A model generated the notes under the pieces. It had not been told where the DNA came from. It ran no database searches and saw only the letters and a list, made by a program, of their open reading frames with translations. From the NCBI GenBank assembly GCA_964035795.1, contig OZ038322.1, positions 12,912,038 through 12,976,037 of the forward strand: a stretch of DNA of 64,000 nucleotides. The letters are read 5' to 3'. Shown here piece after piece: positions 39,301 to 50,151 of this stretch (position 1 is the stretch's first letter; every line of letters starts with the position of its first letter). The stretch comes from Pterobdella sp. o SKG-2022. Its lineage: Eukaryota; Annelida; Clitellata; Hirudinida; Piscicolidae. The position numbers and the translations under genes were made by a program.

Positions 39301-42300
39301 TGGAGGTTGATGTGCTAGAAGAACGACAATCTCTTTGAATGGCGTACTGAGTGACTCCGGATGCAGGTGTTTGTTTTCTATTGTTTTCAAATTTTATAAT
39401 ATCGTCGTGGTGAAAACACTCTTCAAAATTTTTGTCATAGTCCAAACCAATGCACGTGGGAGCAAGCAAGCATCCGTCAATGCACGATTGGATATTTTTT
39501 ATTGATGGTTGCAGAGTTCCACCAAAAGAATTGGTGTCTGGAGATACTTTGGTGATACAAGCTGCAAATAAAATAACCGTCAATAATTTTCACTATGAAA
39601 TTGAGTATAGAAAACACTCAAGTTTATTGGACAAACAAAATTGCTGAAAATTTAAAACTTGATGCTTACCATTAGTAATCAATCTTTGTGTTGTTGACAT
39701 AACTGTAGTAGTAGTACTGGTGGTAGTAGTACTGGAACTGAGACATTCATTAACTATAACTGTTTGAGTGACTCCTGGAGCTCCATTAATGTTTCTTGTT
39801 GCGTCAAAGAGAGCCTTATTCAAATGAATGTAGCAACCAAATGTGTTATCATAATCGGTGCCATGGCAGTTGGGGTTTCTGAGACAGGTGTTGATGCAAT
39901 CTTGTTGGTTAACGTTTGCCACAGAGGTTCCTCCGTTACTATTTGTGTTCTGGTAGGTTCTCACCACTCTTCCAATACAACCTTTTTGGAAATAAATAAA
40001 TTCTTGATTGTATTTTTCATAGAAAACAATTTTGAATGCAAATAACGAAGAAAGAATGTAGGAATAGATATAGATAATTACAAAAATTAACTTTTTATAT
40101 CATGTTTGTTAAATGTCAGTGGTAAAGGACATCAAAAGCGGATAAAAAATCAAAAAAGACAGTGAAGGAAAAATTACTAGAGTCTGAAAAAAAATCGATT
40201 CATTGTGAATACCAAATACAGAAGTTTCAACAGAAAAAGATACGAAAAATACAGAATAAGAAAATGGAAAGAAGAGATCGATAAATTACGGTAAAAGATA
40301 AAGCTTTTGAAAAAATTAAAAATTCAAATTTAAATTCGAAAAAAAACCAGAAAGAAAATAGATTTCTCAACAGGTAACTTGTTTTATAGAGAAAGAATGA
40401 AAAAGAAAAACCAAAGTTTTTTAAATAACAGAGTAAACTCAAAGCTTAGGATGTAAACATGAACGTGAAAAGGAGAGAAGGTAGACTCATGCCAGTTTCA
40501 GTGAGAAAAAAAAAACAATATTAAAATTAATTATAAATTTATGAATATGTAAAAATTTTCAATTAATAGCTTTCATATAAAGAAAAGATAAACTTAGTTT
40601 ATTAGAAGATTGATAAAGATTATTAAGGCTATGTTGAACAGAAAGAAGAGATCTATAAAAATATGGGGTTTAATAAGTTTGATATCATGAAAAGATTCAG
40701 ATTGAAAGTATTTTCACTAGAAGATACATGTTTCGAACTATATTAATCCATAAATTACAATATATACGATGCGATTAAAATAAACCGTTCAGAATGTTGA
40801 GTATAATTTGAGATGATGCAGAATTTATTGATCGTTCCAAAAAAATAAAAATATGGTGGGAAATAAGACGACGTATCATTATACGGAAAAAATGACTTAG
40901 TGAAGCTTGCTAAAAGTTTTTTCAAACCGAATTAGCAAGATAAAAAACGAAGACAAAGTGGAAAAAGCAAAAAAAATTTTAGAAGTGAAAATGAATTTAG
41001 AGAAAAATGAAAAAGTAAAGTACCTCAAACAAAACAATCTTTTAGACTAAACACTCGAAAACACACGGTTGCAAAGAGATATAAGAATTTTAACCTATAA
41101 AGTTGGTAGTAGTAGTAGAGGTGGATGTTGTCGTAGTAGTAGTAGTGGTAGTAGTGGTGGTGGTGGTAGTAGTACTGGAACTGAGACATTCATTAACTAT
41201 AACTGTTTGAGTGATTCCTGGAGCTCCATTAATGTTTCTTGTTGCGTCAAAGAGAGCCTTATTCAAATGGATGTAGCAACCAAATGTGTTATCATAATCG
41301 GTGCCATGGCAGTTGGGGTTTCTGAGACAGGTGTTGATGCAATCTTGTTGGTTAACGTTTGCCACAGAGGTTCCTCCGTTACTATTTGTGTTCTGGTAGG
41401 TTCTCACCACTCTTCCAATACAACCTTTTTGGAAATAAATAAATTCTTGATTGTATTTTTCATAGAAAACAATATTGAATGCAAATAACGGAGAAAGAAT
41501 GTAGGAATAGATATAGATAATTACAAAAATTAACTTTTTATATCATGTTTGTTAAATGTCAGTGGTAAAGGGCATCAAAAGCGGATAAAAAATCAAAAAA
41601 GACAGTGAAGGAAAAATTACTAGAGTCTGAAAAAAAATCGATTCATTGTGAATACCAAATACAGAAGTTTCAACAGAAAAAGATACGAAAAATACAGAAT
41701 AAGAAAATGGAAAGAAGAGATCGATAAATTACGGTAAAAGATAAAGCTTTTGAAAAAATTAAAAATTCAAATTTAAATTCGAAAAAAAACCAGAAAGAAA
41801 ATAGATTTCTCAACAGGTAACTTGTTTTATAGAGAAAGAATGAAAAAGAAAAACCAAAGTTTTTTAAATAACAGAGTAAACTCAAAGCTTAGGATGTAAA
41901 CATGAACGTGAAAAGGAGAGAAGGTAGACTCATGCCAGTTTCAGTGAGAAAAAAAAAACAATATTAAAATTAATTATAAATTTATGAATATGTAAAAATT
42001 TTCAATTAATAGCTTTCATATAAAGAAAAGATAAACTTAGTTTATTAGAAGATTGATAAAGATTATTAAGGCTATGTTGAACAGAAAGAAGAGATCTATA
42101 AAAATATGGGGTTTAATAAGTTTGATATCATGAAAAGATTCAGATTGAAAGTATTTTCACTAGAAGATACATGTTTCGAACTATATTAATCCATAAATTA
42201 CAATATATACGATGCGATTAAAATAAACCGTTCAGAATGTTGAGTATAATTTGAGATGATGCAGAATTTATTGATCGTTCCAAAAAAATAAAAATATGGT

Positions 42301-45300
42301 GGGAAATAAGACGACGTATCATTATACGGAAAAAATGACTTAGTGAAGCTTGCTAAAAGTTTTTTCAAACCGAATTAGCAAGATAAAAAACGAAGACAAA
42401 GTGGAAAAAGCAAAAAAAATTTTAGAAGTGAAAATGAATTTAGAGAAAAATGAAAAAGTAAAGTACCTCAAACAAAACAATCTTTTAGACTAAACACTCG
42501 AAAACACACGGTTGCAAAGAGATATAAGAATTTTAACCTATAAAGTTGGTAGTAGTAGTAGAGGTGGATGTTGTCGTAGTAGTAGTAGTGGTAGTAGTGG
42601 TGGTGGTGGTAGTAGTACTGGAACTGAGACATTCATTAACTATAACTGTTTGAGTGATTCCTGGAGCTCCATTAATGTTTCTTGTTGCGTCAAAGAGAGC
42701 CTTATTCAAATGGATGTAGCAACCAAATGTGTTATCATAATCGGTGCCATGGCAGTTGGGGTTTCTGAGACAGGTGTTGATGCAATCTTGTTGGTTAACG
42801 TTTGCCACAGAGGTTCCTCCGTTACTATTTGTGTTCTGGTAGGTTCTCACCACTCTTCCAATACAACCTTTTTGGAAATAAATAAATTCTTGATTGTATT
42901 TTTCATAGAAAACAATTTTGAATTCAAATAACGGAGAAAGAATGTAGGAATAAATATAAATAATAAAAAAAATTTATTTTTCATGTCATGTTTTGTTAAA
43001 AGACAGTGATAAAGGGCATCAAAAGCGGATAAAAAGCCAATAAAGACAATGAAGGAGAAATTATTAGTCTGATAAAAAATCAATTCATTGTGAATACCAA
43101 ATACACAGGTTTCATTAGAACAACATACGCAAAATACCAAATAAGAGCATGGAAAGATTGTTGCCATAAAAATGACAAGTTAATTTGGTAGGGAGATTTT
43201 GAAATTAAAAGACAGAATGAAGAAAATCTGACTTATTGAGGCTTGATAAAAATTTTTTCAAGTTGACATAACAAAATGAAAGAACGAAGAAATTTTGAGA
43301 AGTGAAAATGGATTTTAAAAAAAGAATGAATTACTTTAAAAAAAAATCTTTTTAACCAAAAAAAAACACTTTAAAACGCATGGTTGCTAAAAGATACCAG
43401 AATTTTAACCTATAAAGTTGGTAGTAGTAGTAGTAGTGGTGGTTGTAGTAGTAGTGGTGGTAGTAGTACTGGAACTGAGACATTCATTAACTATAACTGT
43501 TTGAGTGACTCCTGGAGCTCCATTAATGTTTCTTGTTGCGTCAAAGAGAGCCTTATTCAAATGAATGTAGCAACCAAATGTGTTATCATAATCGGTGCCA
43601 TGGCAGTTGGGGTTTCTGAGACAGGTGTTGATGCAATCTTGTTGGTTAACGTTTGCCACAGAAGTTCCTCCGTTACTATTTGTGTTCTGGTAGGTTCTCA
43701 CCACTCTTCCAATACAACCTTTTCGGAAATAAATAATTGTGATAAAGTTGGTATGCAAAATGAAAAGTTTAATATTTATTTTTAGAAAAAATTTACTCTA
43801 TCATCGATAAATACTAAAGAACTAGTTAGGTTTGTTGAAGCTTGGCATAATTGTATAAAAAAAACAATGTATTTTTTGAAAAAATCCATAAAGTTTTCTA
43901 TGTAGTAAACTCACATTCTCAAACGAGAATGTAAGTTTAATAATTACTTTAAGTTGATTTTACATATAATATAGTTAGGCTTGTTTGAAGTTCTCAAAAA
44001 AAAGCTTTTTGTTGAATTATAAAAAACGAGATAATCAATCTTTTTAATTCATGATTTTTAAAAATTGTGATAAATTTTTTATTTATATAGTTCAAACCTA
44101 TAACGAATCTGGTAGTGGTAGTAGTACCAGAAGAAGTAGTTGTAGTTAATGAAGTGGGGGTGGTGCCTATGGTAGCCTCAGTTGTTGAAGCTCCGCACAG
44201 ACTCCTTGTTAATCGGTATTGAATTGCAAATAGGTCGAAATATAAGTCGTTAAAAACTGCAACGTTGTAATGAAACCAGCATCTATTAACGGTTTGAGAA
44301 GGGTTGAAATCAATTCCGACACAATTTGATATTTTGATACATTCTTCTTGGCATTGAATCAATGTGGAGTAAGGCTTCAAATCACCATTGAAGGAAATTT
44401 GATTAGGAAACGCCCTCCAAGAGTAACAATTGATAGCTAAATAATTTGATATTGAATAAAATTAAAAATAAATTTATTCAAACAAGATTTATGAACACTA
44501 ACAGCTAGTTGTAGTCCCAGTACACTCTATAATTAAGCGATGATTACTGACATTACTATTTACAAGTCTTCTTGAAGGATTGTAAGCTCCTGTGATGAGG
44601 TAATTTATATAAATTTAATATTTTAAATGATTCTACTAATTTTTTTTCTGCTTAGTTTAGCTTAATAAATATTTTCAAACCAGGTATTGTTTGGACAAAA
44701 CAAGGGGGGTTTTGAGTAACATCAAAATCCATAGTTTCACAAATATTCGGTAGTCGGTTTTGACAGAAGGTTCTACATTCATTGACAGTATTTATATTTA
44801 TATTTGTTAGTCCAAGATATTGAACCGAAGAATAAGCCTCCCATCTCGAAGTGCAAACTGCAAAAGCAGAATTTAAGCTCATTAAAACGAACATTAGAAA
44901 AAATGATATTGAATAGTCATGCCTCGCTGCTGTGTGCTTGTCCCAGTAAATATCGTAGGGTTTGTAAAGATAGTAACAATAGTAGTAGTGGTGCTAGTTG
45001 CAGGACCCCCACCATCGCATCTCAATATGTTTATGATTGAATTCCTATTGGTCCTTTGGCGAGTATTATCGTATGCTCCTGGAAATACCTGCAATAATAT
45101 AACATCTCAAAAGTTTAAACTGAACTTTTGATAATCAAATGTAATGGTATCAAAAAAGTAATTTAGTTTATTTTAAATAAAATTCATAATCAAAGAGTCA
45201 TTAAGACCTGTATAGAGCATGGGCGGCTACTAGCGGTATTGAAGTTAAGAACAAAACAAATACCCGCTCTTGCATTTTGACATGTCAACCTGCATGCACT

Positions 45301-48300
45301 CAATGTTAAATCATTGGTGGTTGACAAGCCTGTGTACTCAAAACCAGGAATAGTTGTCCAAGTGGGGTTATTACAGCCTGGTGAAAGGTATAAAACTACT
45401 AAATTTTGAATTAAAATAAAAAATATATTGTAATTTTTCTACTTTTGAGAAAAATATTGAAATTAGAACATGGAGATATACATTTTTAATATACGTATAA
45501 GCTTCCAGGTTTTTGTTATACAACGAATAGCGCTTTGTGAAAGATACCTATTGCGTTATCGAAAGCCCCAATTTTGGGCGACTGATGGTCTATTTACATA
45601 TTTTTACATACATATGCTTATAAAAAAACTTTCTACTTGAAGTAGTAGTTGTAGTTGTCAAGCTGGAAGAAGTGGCTGTTGAAAGAGTAGAAACAGTACT
45701 TGTAGATTCAGTGCTAAGCGTGCAGCCAACATCTTTGCGGTAGCTAGTCACAAAATTGTTAGGAACCAATTTAGTGGGATCGTATGCTTCTGGAGTGGTT
45801 TGTATAGAGCAGGGGCGGCTGCTGCTGACATCAAAATTAATAACGTTGCAAACACTTGAAATTTCACAAAGAAACTGACAGTCTTTTATATTGGTAGCCG
45901 ACATTAAAGTTAACACCGAATACTGCGATCTTGGTGATTCAATCCAACAAATTTGTCCTGAAATAAAAAACTTTTTTTTTAGTTCTACAGTATTTTTTTT
46001 CTTTCACTAAGATAGAAACTAGATTTCAAGCTTTTTTTTCATGTTTTAAAAATATCTAAAAAAAATAAAAAATTTCAATTTTCAATTTCAACTGAACTCG
46101 TTTGAAAATATATGGATAAAAAATTCAAACCGAGTCGGATAGTGGTAGTGGTGGAGACTGTAGTTGTAGTTGTGGGAGTGGGACCTGTTGTCAGTTAAAA
46201 ACTTTTCAAATTAAATTATTTATTCTAAAAAATTCTTATAATTTTAATTAGAAATTAAAAATTTATTCACAACTTTTTTGCATTATTAAAAATCGGAACC
46301 TCTGGAAGTGGTCGTAGGGGATACACCTAGGGTATTGAAAGATTGAATTTGTATATCGTGAAACATCAAACTATATATTTAAAAAATATTTAATTTTGTC
46401 TAAACTTTTGTTTGAACTTCAATAATATTCAAAGGTGTTTTTTGGGTGTTAAAAATGTAATAAACACGTGAAGGACACTCACCCAAACAAGAATCTCTCA
46501 AGATATATTGGTCATATTGCAAATTGAAAGAGCTGTCCAACAGACTATTGATGTTTCTGAATTAAATTTGTTAAATTATCAACGCAATTTTTTTTCATAA
46601 TTTATAATATTATTGTTTAGTATTTAAGTAAAACTCAGAAAAATTATAAAAAACTCTAAAATAACTTAGATAAAAACCACTTTTAAGCGTCCTTGAGATT
46701 GATATTGATAAAAAAACAATTTTGCAAACCCGAAAAGATAGCACTGATAGGGGATTGTGGACTTTCCGATCTCAACACCTATGCAACCTTGTACTTGCAA
46801 GCAAGTGGCTAAGCACGTCGGTACATCCATAATATCTATTAAAAGGTTTTAATTTTAATATTGAGTTTCAATTGATTATAACATTTTTTAAATTAATGCG
46901 TTTGTCATTCTACTTCAAATCTATGAGAACTGAAAAACTAGTCAGTTAAATAATTGACGAATTATTGAAGCTCGTACTGCTGTATAAGACTCCTACGGTC
47001 CTGGCTTTTGTGTTTGTCCAATACTCCCACTTAACAGAGCAAGCTGTGAGATAAAAATTTATCATTTCAAGATGTGATAAAAATTTAAAGATTCAAAGTT
47101 TTGAATTAATTTTGATTACCACATTATAGCTTGATTGATTTTTTATTTAGCATGAAATTTTAAAAAGAAATTGGAGCAAAACTTTGAGAAATTTGAAAAC
47201 ATTAAAGTCTAAAAATTTGAAAGTATCAAAATCTATGTGATAAATAATAAAAAAATGACTATGGGGTACAAAACAATAAAAATAAAAACGAAAAAATGTG
47301 AAACAGTAATAAGAATTTCGAATATACCGGTACATAAAAAATAATACACTATAAAAAATAAAAAATCAAATCATCGTTCATGAAAAATATGGAAATAATG
47401 AAGAAAAAAATATTATAATAGAAAAAACAAAATTGAACCAAAATTGTGAAATATGCACATTGTTTAGCTTGGATAATTGCTCTAACTAAACCTTGATTCA
47501 ACTTAGCGTCTTTACAGACAAACAATGCTCAATGAAACTAAATAAACTCATTAGAACATTGCTTAATTGTTATAATTTTTCAAAAATATATAAATATGAA
47601 TAGAAAATTCTTTTCTTTCTGAGGTTTGTGGTGGTGAAGGACATTGTTTCTTAACAATGAAATACCAACCTTGTAGTGTTTCACATACTTGACGTTGGAA
47701 AAAACATTTTTATAGTCACTTTATTTTTAAAACAACTATCATGCTTAGAAATATATTCAAATGTTGCGTTGATTATTCAATTTAATCTATGCTCACGATC
47801 TTTTTGAACAAATAAGACGAAAAATTAATATTTAATGCATAGCACGAAAAATCCATTAAATTTGTTAACCTATTAATTTTTCTAATTAAAATGAATCATT
47901 ACAATAGAAAATGGGAAACGCCAACCTGTAGTGTTCGAACATCTGTTCTGTAAAACATATTGATCATATCCATTGAGAAAAGTGAAAGTTGACCCAAAGT
48001 TAACTACATTGAACTTGTTGCAAGCTGTCGTGTTGTGTTTTTAGATACGTTGGAGGCATTATTGAGTTAACATTTGCAACGAAAATAAAACAAAATATTC
48101 CATTAAAATCCATTTTGAATTTTATTTTCGAAATTTTTTTTAGTAGTTCCAATGAAACATTTCAAATGTTTAAAACACAATGAAAATGGTAATAAAGATA
48201 AAACCTACTCTTTGAGAGATTTGGAAGGTCTCTGACTTGAACACCCTGGCAGTTGATATCACTGAGGCATGAAAATAAGCACTCGTCTACTGTTCTAGCC

Positions 48301-48551
48301 GTGGCATCAAAGATGCCCCCACTTGTGAAAACGTCGAATGTTACAATCCAAGATGTACGACACACTGGTTATGAAGGGGTTTTATTTTAAAAAAACTTGA
48401 GAGCTTTGAAATTTATTGAATGATTTTTTAAATAAAACAATAATATTTATAAAGCTTATTCAATTTTAACCATACCTTGTGTCAAAGCAGGTGCAAGAAG
48501 AAGAGAGAAAAAAATAAAAATAGAAAAAATTATGGTTTTTGCAGGTATCAT
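31977..48551 (-). CDS. giant secreted mosaic: signal peptide, ~16 PAN/apple-like modules, VWA, three C1q-like domains (40 exons, ~2300 aa)
   Basis: Exons in transcript order: 48476-48551, 48209-48364, 47926-48024, 46978-47043, 46730-46835, 46483-46556, 46300-46326, 46131-46184, 45637-45957, 45208-45377, 44923-45088, 44681-44857, 44503-44589, 44098-44436, 43410-43718, 42538-42867, 41095-41424, 39670-39981, 39244-39561, 39063-39165, 38784-38947, 38136-38312, 37882-37998, 37597-37741, 37337-37440, 37207-37254, 36964-37096, 36812-36900, 36450-36576, 36005-36121, 35769-35836, 35666-35692, 35462-35555, 35218-35324, 34198-34446, 33797-33985, 33661-33705, 33455-33514, 32251-33327, 31977-32122. The total is 6903 nt, divisible by three. 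Each exon was chosen by splice sites plus Cys/aromatic module pattern, and phase holds throughout. Exon 1 is a signal peptide (MIPAKTIIFSIF... to ALTQ); no transmembrane helix is seen. The Thr linkers suggest heavy O-glycosylation. I infer an extracellular adhesion or recognition protein. Individual small exons may be wrong. Confidence 0.8.
33797..35555 (-). other. VWA domain of the giant gene (exons 33-36, about residues 1646-1858)
   Basis: Begins CLLDVVFMIDTSGS, with the DxSGS part of a complete-looking MIDAS metal site. It continues with VAIVTFDTTARILYSF, a Thr-containing loop (ITNMPAGF), and AIIMVTDGYTS with the third MIDAS Asp, ending in the usual I-R-D-F-T-V strand. All ligand positions are present, so divalent-metal-dependent adhesion is plausible. 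It lies between the PAN array and the C1q domains with short Pro/Thr and Thr/Asn linkers on each side. Confidence 0.85.
34860..35036 (+). mobile_element. tRNA(Ile)-like SINE, copy 1
   Basis: The tRNA-like head is closed by a 10-bp inverted repeat, TTGTCGGCCC at 34860-34869 and GGGCCGACAA at 34931-34940. Inside are an A box (TAGCTCAGCGG) and a B box (GGTTCGATCCC). The anticodon loop aligns to AAT, and head and end resemble tRNA-Ile. A tail of about 95 bp follows and is shared with the copy near 52 kb. It sits in the intron between exons 34 and 35 of the giant gene, antisense to it. No clear target duplication. Confidence 0.75.
39722..42955. repeat. 1443-bp tandem duplication containing one PAN exon plus its intron
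   Basis: Units start near 39722, 41165 and (partial) 42608. The spacing between equivalent points is exactly 1443 bp twice. Intron sequence is almost identical between units (single-base differences such as aaggacatc/aagggcatc). The exons of units 2 and 3 encode identical protein; unit 1 differs in a few bases and in its Thr linker. A fourth, older copy (exon 43410-43718) has the same exon but a diverged intron shortened to an 851-bp spacing. Confidence 0.92.
43907..43935. other. short hairpin in intron 14 of the giant gene
   Basis: CTCACATTCTC and GAGAATGTAAG flank an AAAC loop, giving an 11-bp stem with one wobble pair. It is absent from the homologous introns of the tandem copies. Function unknown. 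Confidence 0.3.
47670..47687 (-). pseudogene. decayed duplicate exon end or 18-nt micro-exon of the giant gene
   Basis: The minus strand reads an acceptor-like ...GTCAAG, 18 nt (2+15+1, phase 1-1) and a donor GTTGGT. The end and following intron resemble those of exon 3 (AACACTACAG/GTTGG). It would insert six residues (VCETLQ) between exons 3 and 4 without breaking frame. More likely it is the remnant of a duplicated PAN exon. Confidence 0.35.
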
Positions 48552-49583
48552 ATTAAACGTATGTTTCTAAAATTTTTACATAAGCCTTTATGACAATTGA
48601 AAATTCAGAGCTTTTTGCAAATTCAATAATCAAAAATCCTTTCCCGAATTTATCTTATCTTTTCTTTGTTTATACATTAGTTCAAAATAATTTAGTTTTA
48701 ACGAAAACTAAGTGTATTGCACTTCAATGAAAAAAGTTTACAAGACTTAAAAGGATTAAGCAACACAAGCATAAAATTTGAAGAGGCAACTAGACTAAAT
48801 TGAAAGTTAAATAAAAGATATCCATAACATTATCTAATAACTATATAATTGTGAGAATTTCTTTCATACTTCTATTGAGCTTTGAGTTGTATGGAACTAA
48901 CTTTATATGCTTTAATGTATGTGAAACTAATGATATACGATCACAGAAGTCACGATTTATACTGGCTAGGTTTTCAAAGGAAACTATAGGACAGAATGAA
49001 ACACAAATGCTTTATGAAGCTATTTTATTTGATTATAAAAATTAATGTAAATTTGATAGAATTTTTCAAAAACTGGTAATGAATCAATAAAAAAATAAAA
49101 ATTGGAAAAGTTAACAATAAAAATTTAAATTTGAATAAAAAATATGAACTGTAAAAAAATTGAGACAAGAAATAAAAAAATCAGACATTCACACAAACCC
49201 TAAAAATAGCAAATATGCTTAGTTTGAGGAGTTTCGAAATATTTGTTGTATTCAATGTATAAACTTTTGAATAAAAATTTCCCGAAGCGTAGGGATAATC
49301 GTGCTTTTAATAATTGAGCGATCACGACTAAAACCTACGATATTTGCGCCATTAATTTTGACAAACATTTTGGATAAATGCTTTTATCCTGTCAAGTTGA
49401 TTGAAAATTCACTATTTTTTATTTGAAATTTACCAATATGTGGGATTTAAAATAATCAATATATAATTAAAATATTTATAATGAACATTGTGAGGGCGTA
49501 AATTTCATGCTAATAAGCATACTCCTGTTAGAACGGACAACACATAATTGTTGAAGTTCTCACAATAATAATTTGTACTATGA
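48552..49583. other. upstream flank of the giant gene
   Basis: Presumed promoter region. There is a GTG-led open frame with a hydrophobic start at 48851-49045 on the plus strand but no ATG. AT-rich and otherwise featureless. Confidence 0.4.
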
Positions 49584-49951
49584 AAATTTTTGCATTATAC
49601 ATACAGTTTTTGTGTCATAGATAAAATTTTTTACCGGTTTTTTTTGAGTTTTTAATATGTTTTCATAATGTATTTGGAATGACTATAAATTGTGTGGCAA
49701 TGAAAGTTCTAACTATTTATTCATTTTTTTTATAACAAGAGCACTGTTTTATTGTTGACTATAATACACCTGAACAGTCTGCGTTTCTTGCTTCATTGTT
49801 AGACAATAAAAATCATTCTTAGCTCTTACAATAATGAACTTCGTTTAAAAATCGTTAGCAAATACATTATGAAAACATATTAAAAACTCAAAAAAAACCG
49901 GTAAAAAATTTTCTCTGTAACACAAAAACTGTATGTATAATGCAAAAATTT
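49584..49951. mobile_element. MITE-like foldback element, 93-bp inverted arms
   Basis: Left arm 49584-49676 and right arm 49859-49951 are inverted repeats with only a few differences (around CATAGAT against TACAGAG). The outer end reads AAATTTTTGCATTATACATA. The 182-bp interior has no lasting open frame and no similarity to the 5.3-kb element. No obvious target duplication. Confidence 0.8.
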
Positions 49952-50151
49952 GTAATCGTGCTCAACTTATGTGCCAATGGGCGACAGTTTTAAATGAATT
50001 CAATAAAGTAGACAGTTTGTGGTATTACTTTGAATTCGAAAAAATGAATATATATTCTCAAATTCAGTTTTTTTCATTTCTTGAACAATTTTTCCTAATG
50101 GTTAAACTTTTACTGAAAAGTAACATACAATGTCTACATCGATTATAGAAT

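Larger units (their letters stand above)
36005..48364 (-). other. PAN/apple-like module array of the giant gene (about residues 26-1636)
   Basis: About 16 modules of 80-110 residues. Typical features are an N-terminal Cys, an aromatic-containing strand, E-C-x3-C in the helix (such as VDECLFSC, QCQEECIK, DCINTCLR), a second C followed by GxDY or similar (CHGTDYD, CVGIDF, CIGLDYD), a C-x-x-H type strand (GCYIHLNKALFD, CWFHYNVAVF), and a final Cys before the linker. Modules are coded either by one exon (exons 9, 14-19) or split over two or three. Linkers are runs of Thr and Ser of 4 to about 20 residues. Exon boundaries between modules are phase 1, ideal for shuffling. PAN assignment rests on the Cys pattern by eye. 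Confidence 0.7.

Noticed and set aside
40227..40442. Minus-strand 71-codon Phe-rich frame, repeated at 41670-41885
   Set aside because: It is the complement of the purine-rich intron and is repeated only because the whole intron is duplicated. Phe richness reflects the T-rich strand, not a protein.
41069..43785. Plus-strand Ser/Gly-rich frames of about 133-139 codons in three copies
   Set aside because: They are shadows of the minus-strand Thr-coding PAN exons, which have correct splice sites, phases and Cys patterns.
48851..49045. Plus-strand frame with a hydrophobic start
   Set aside because: Begins with GTG, not ATG. No splice-compatible upstream exon was found and composition is like the surrounding DNA.
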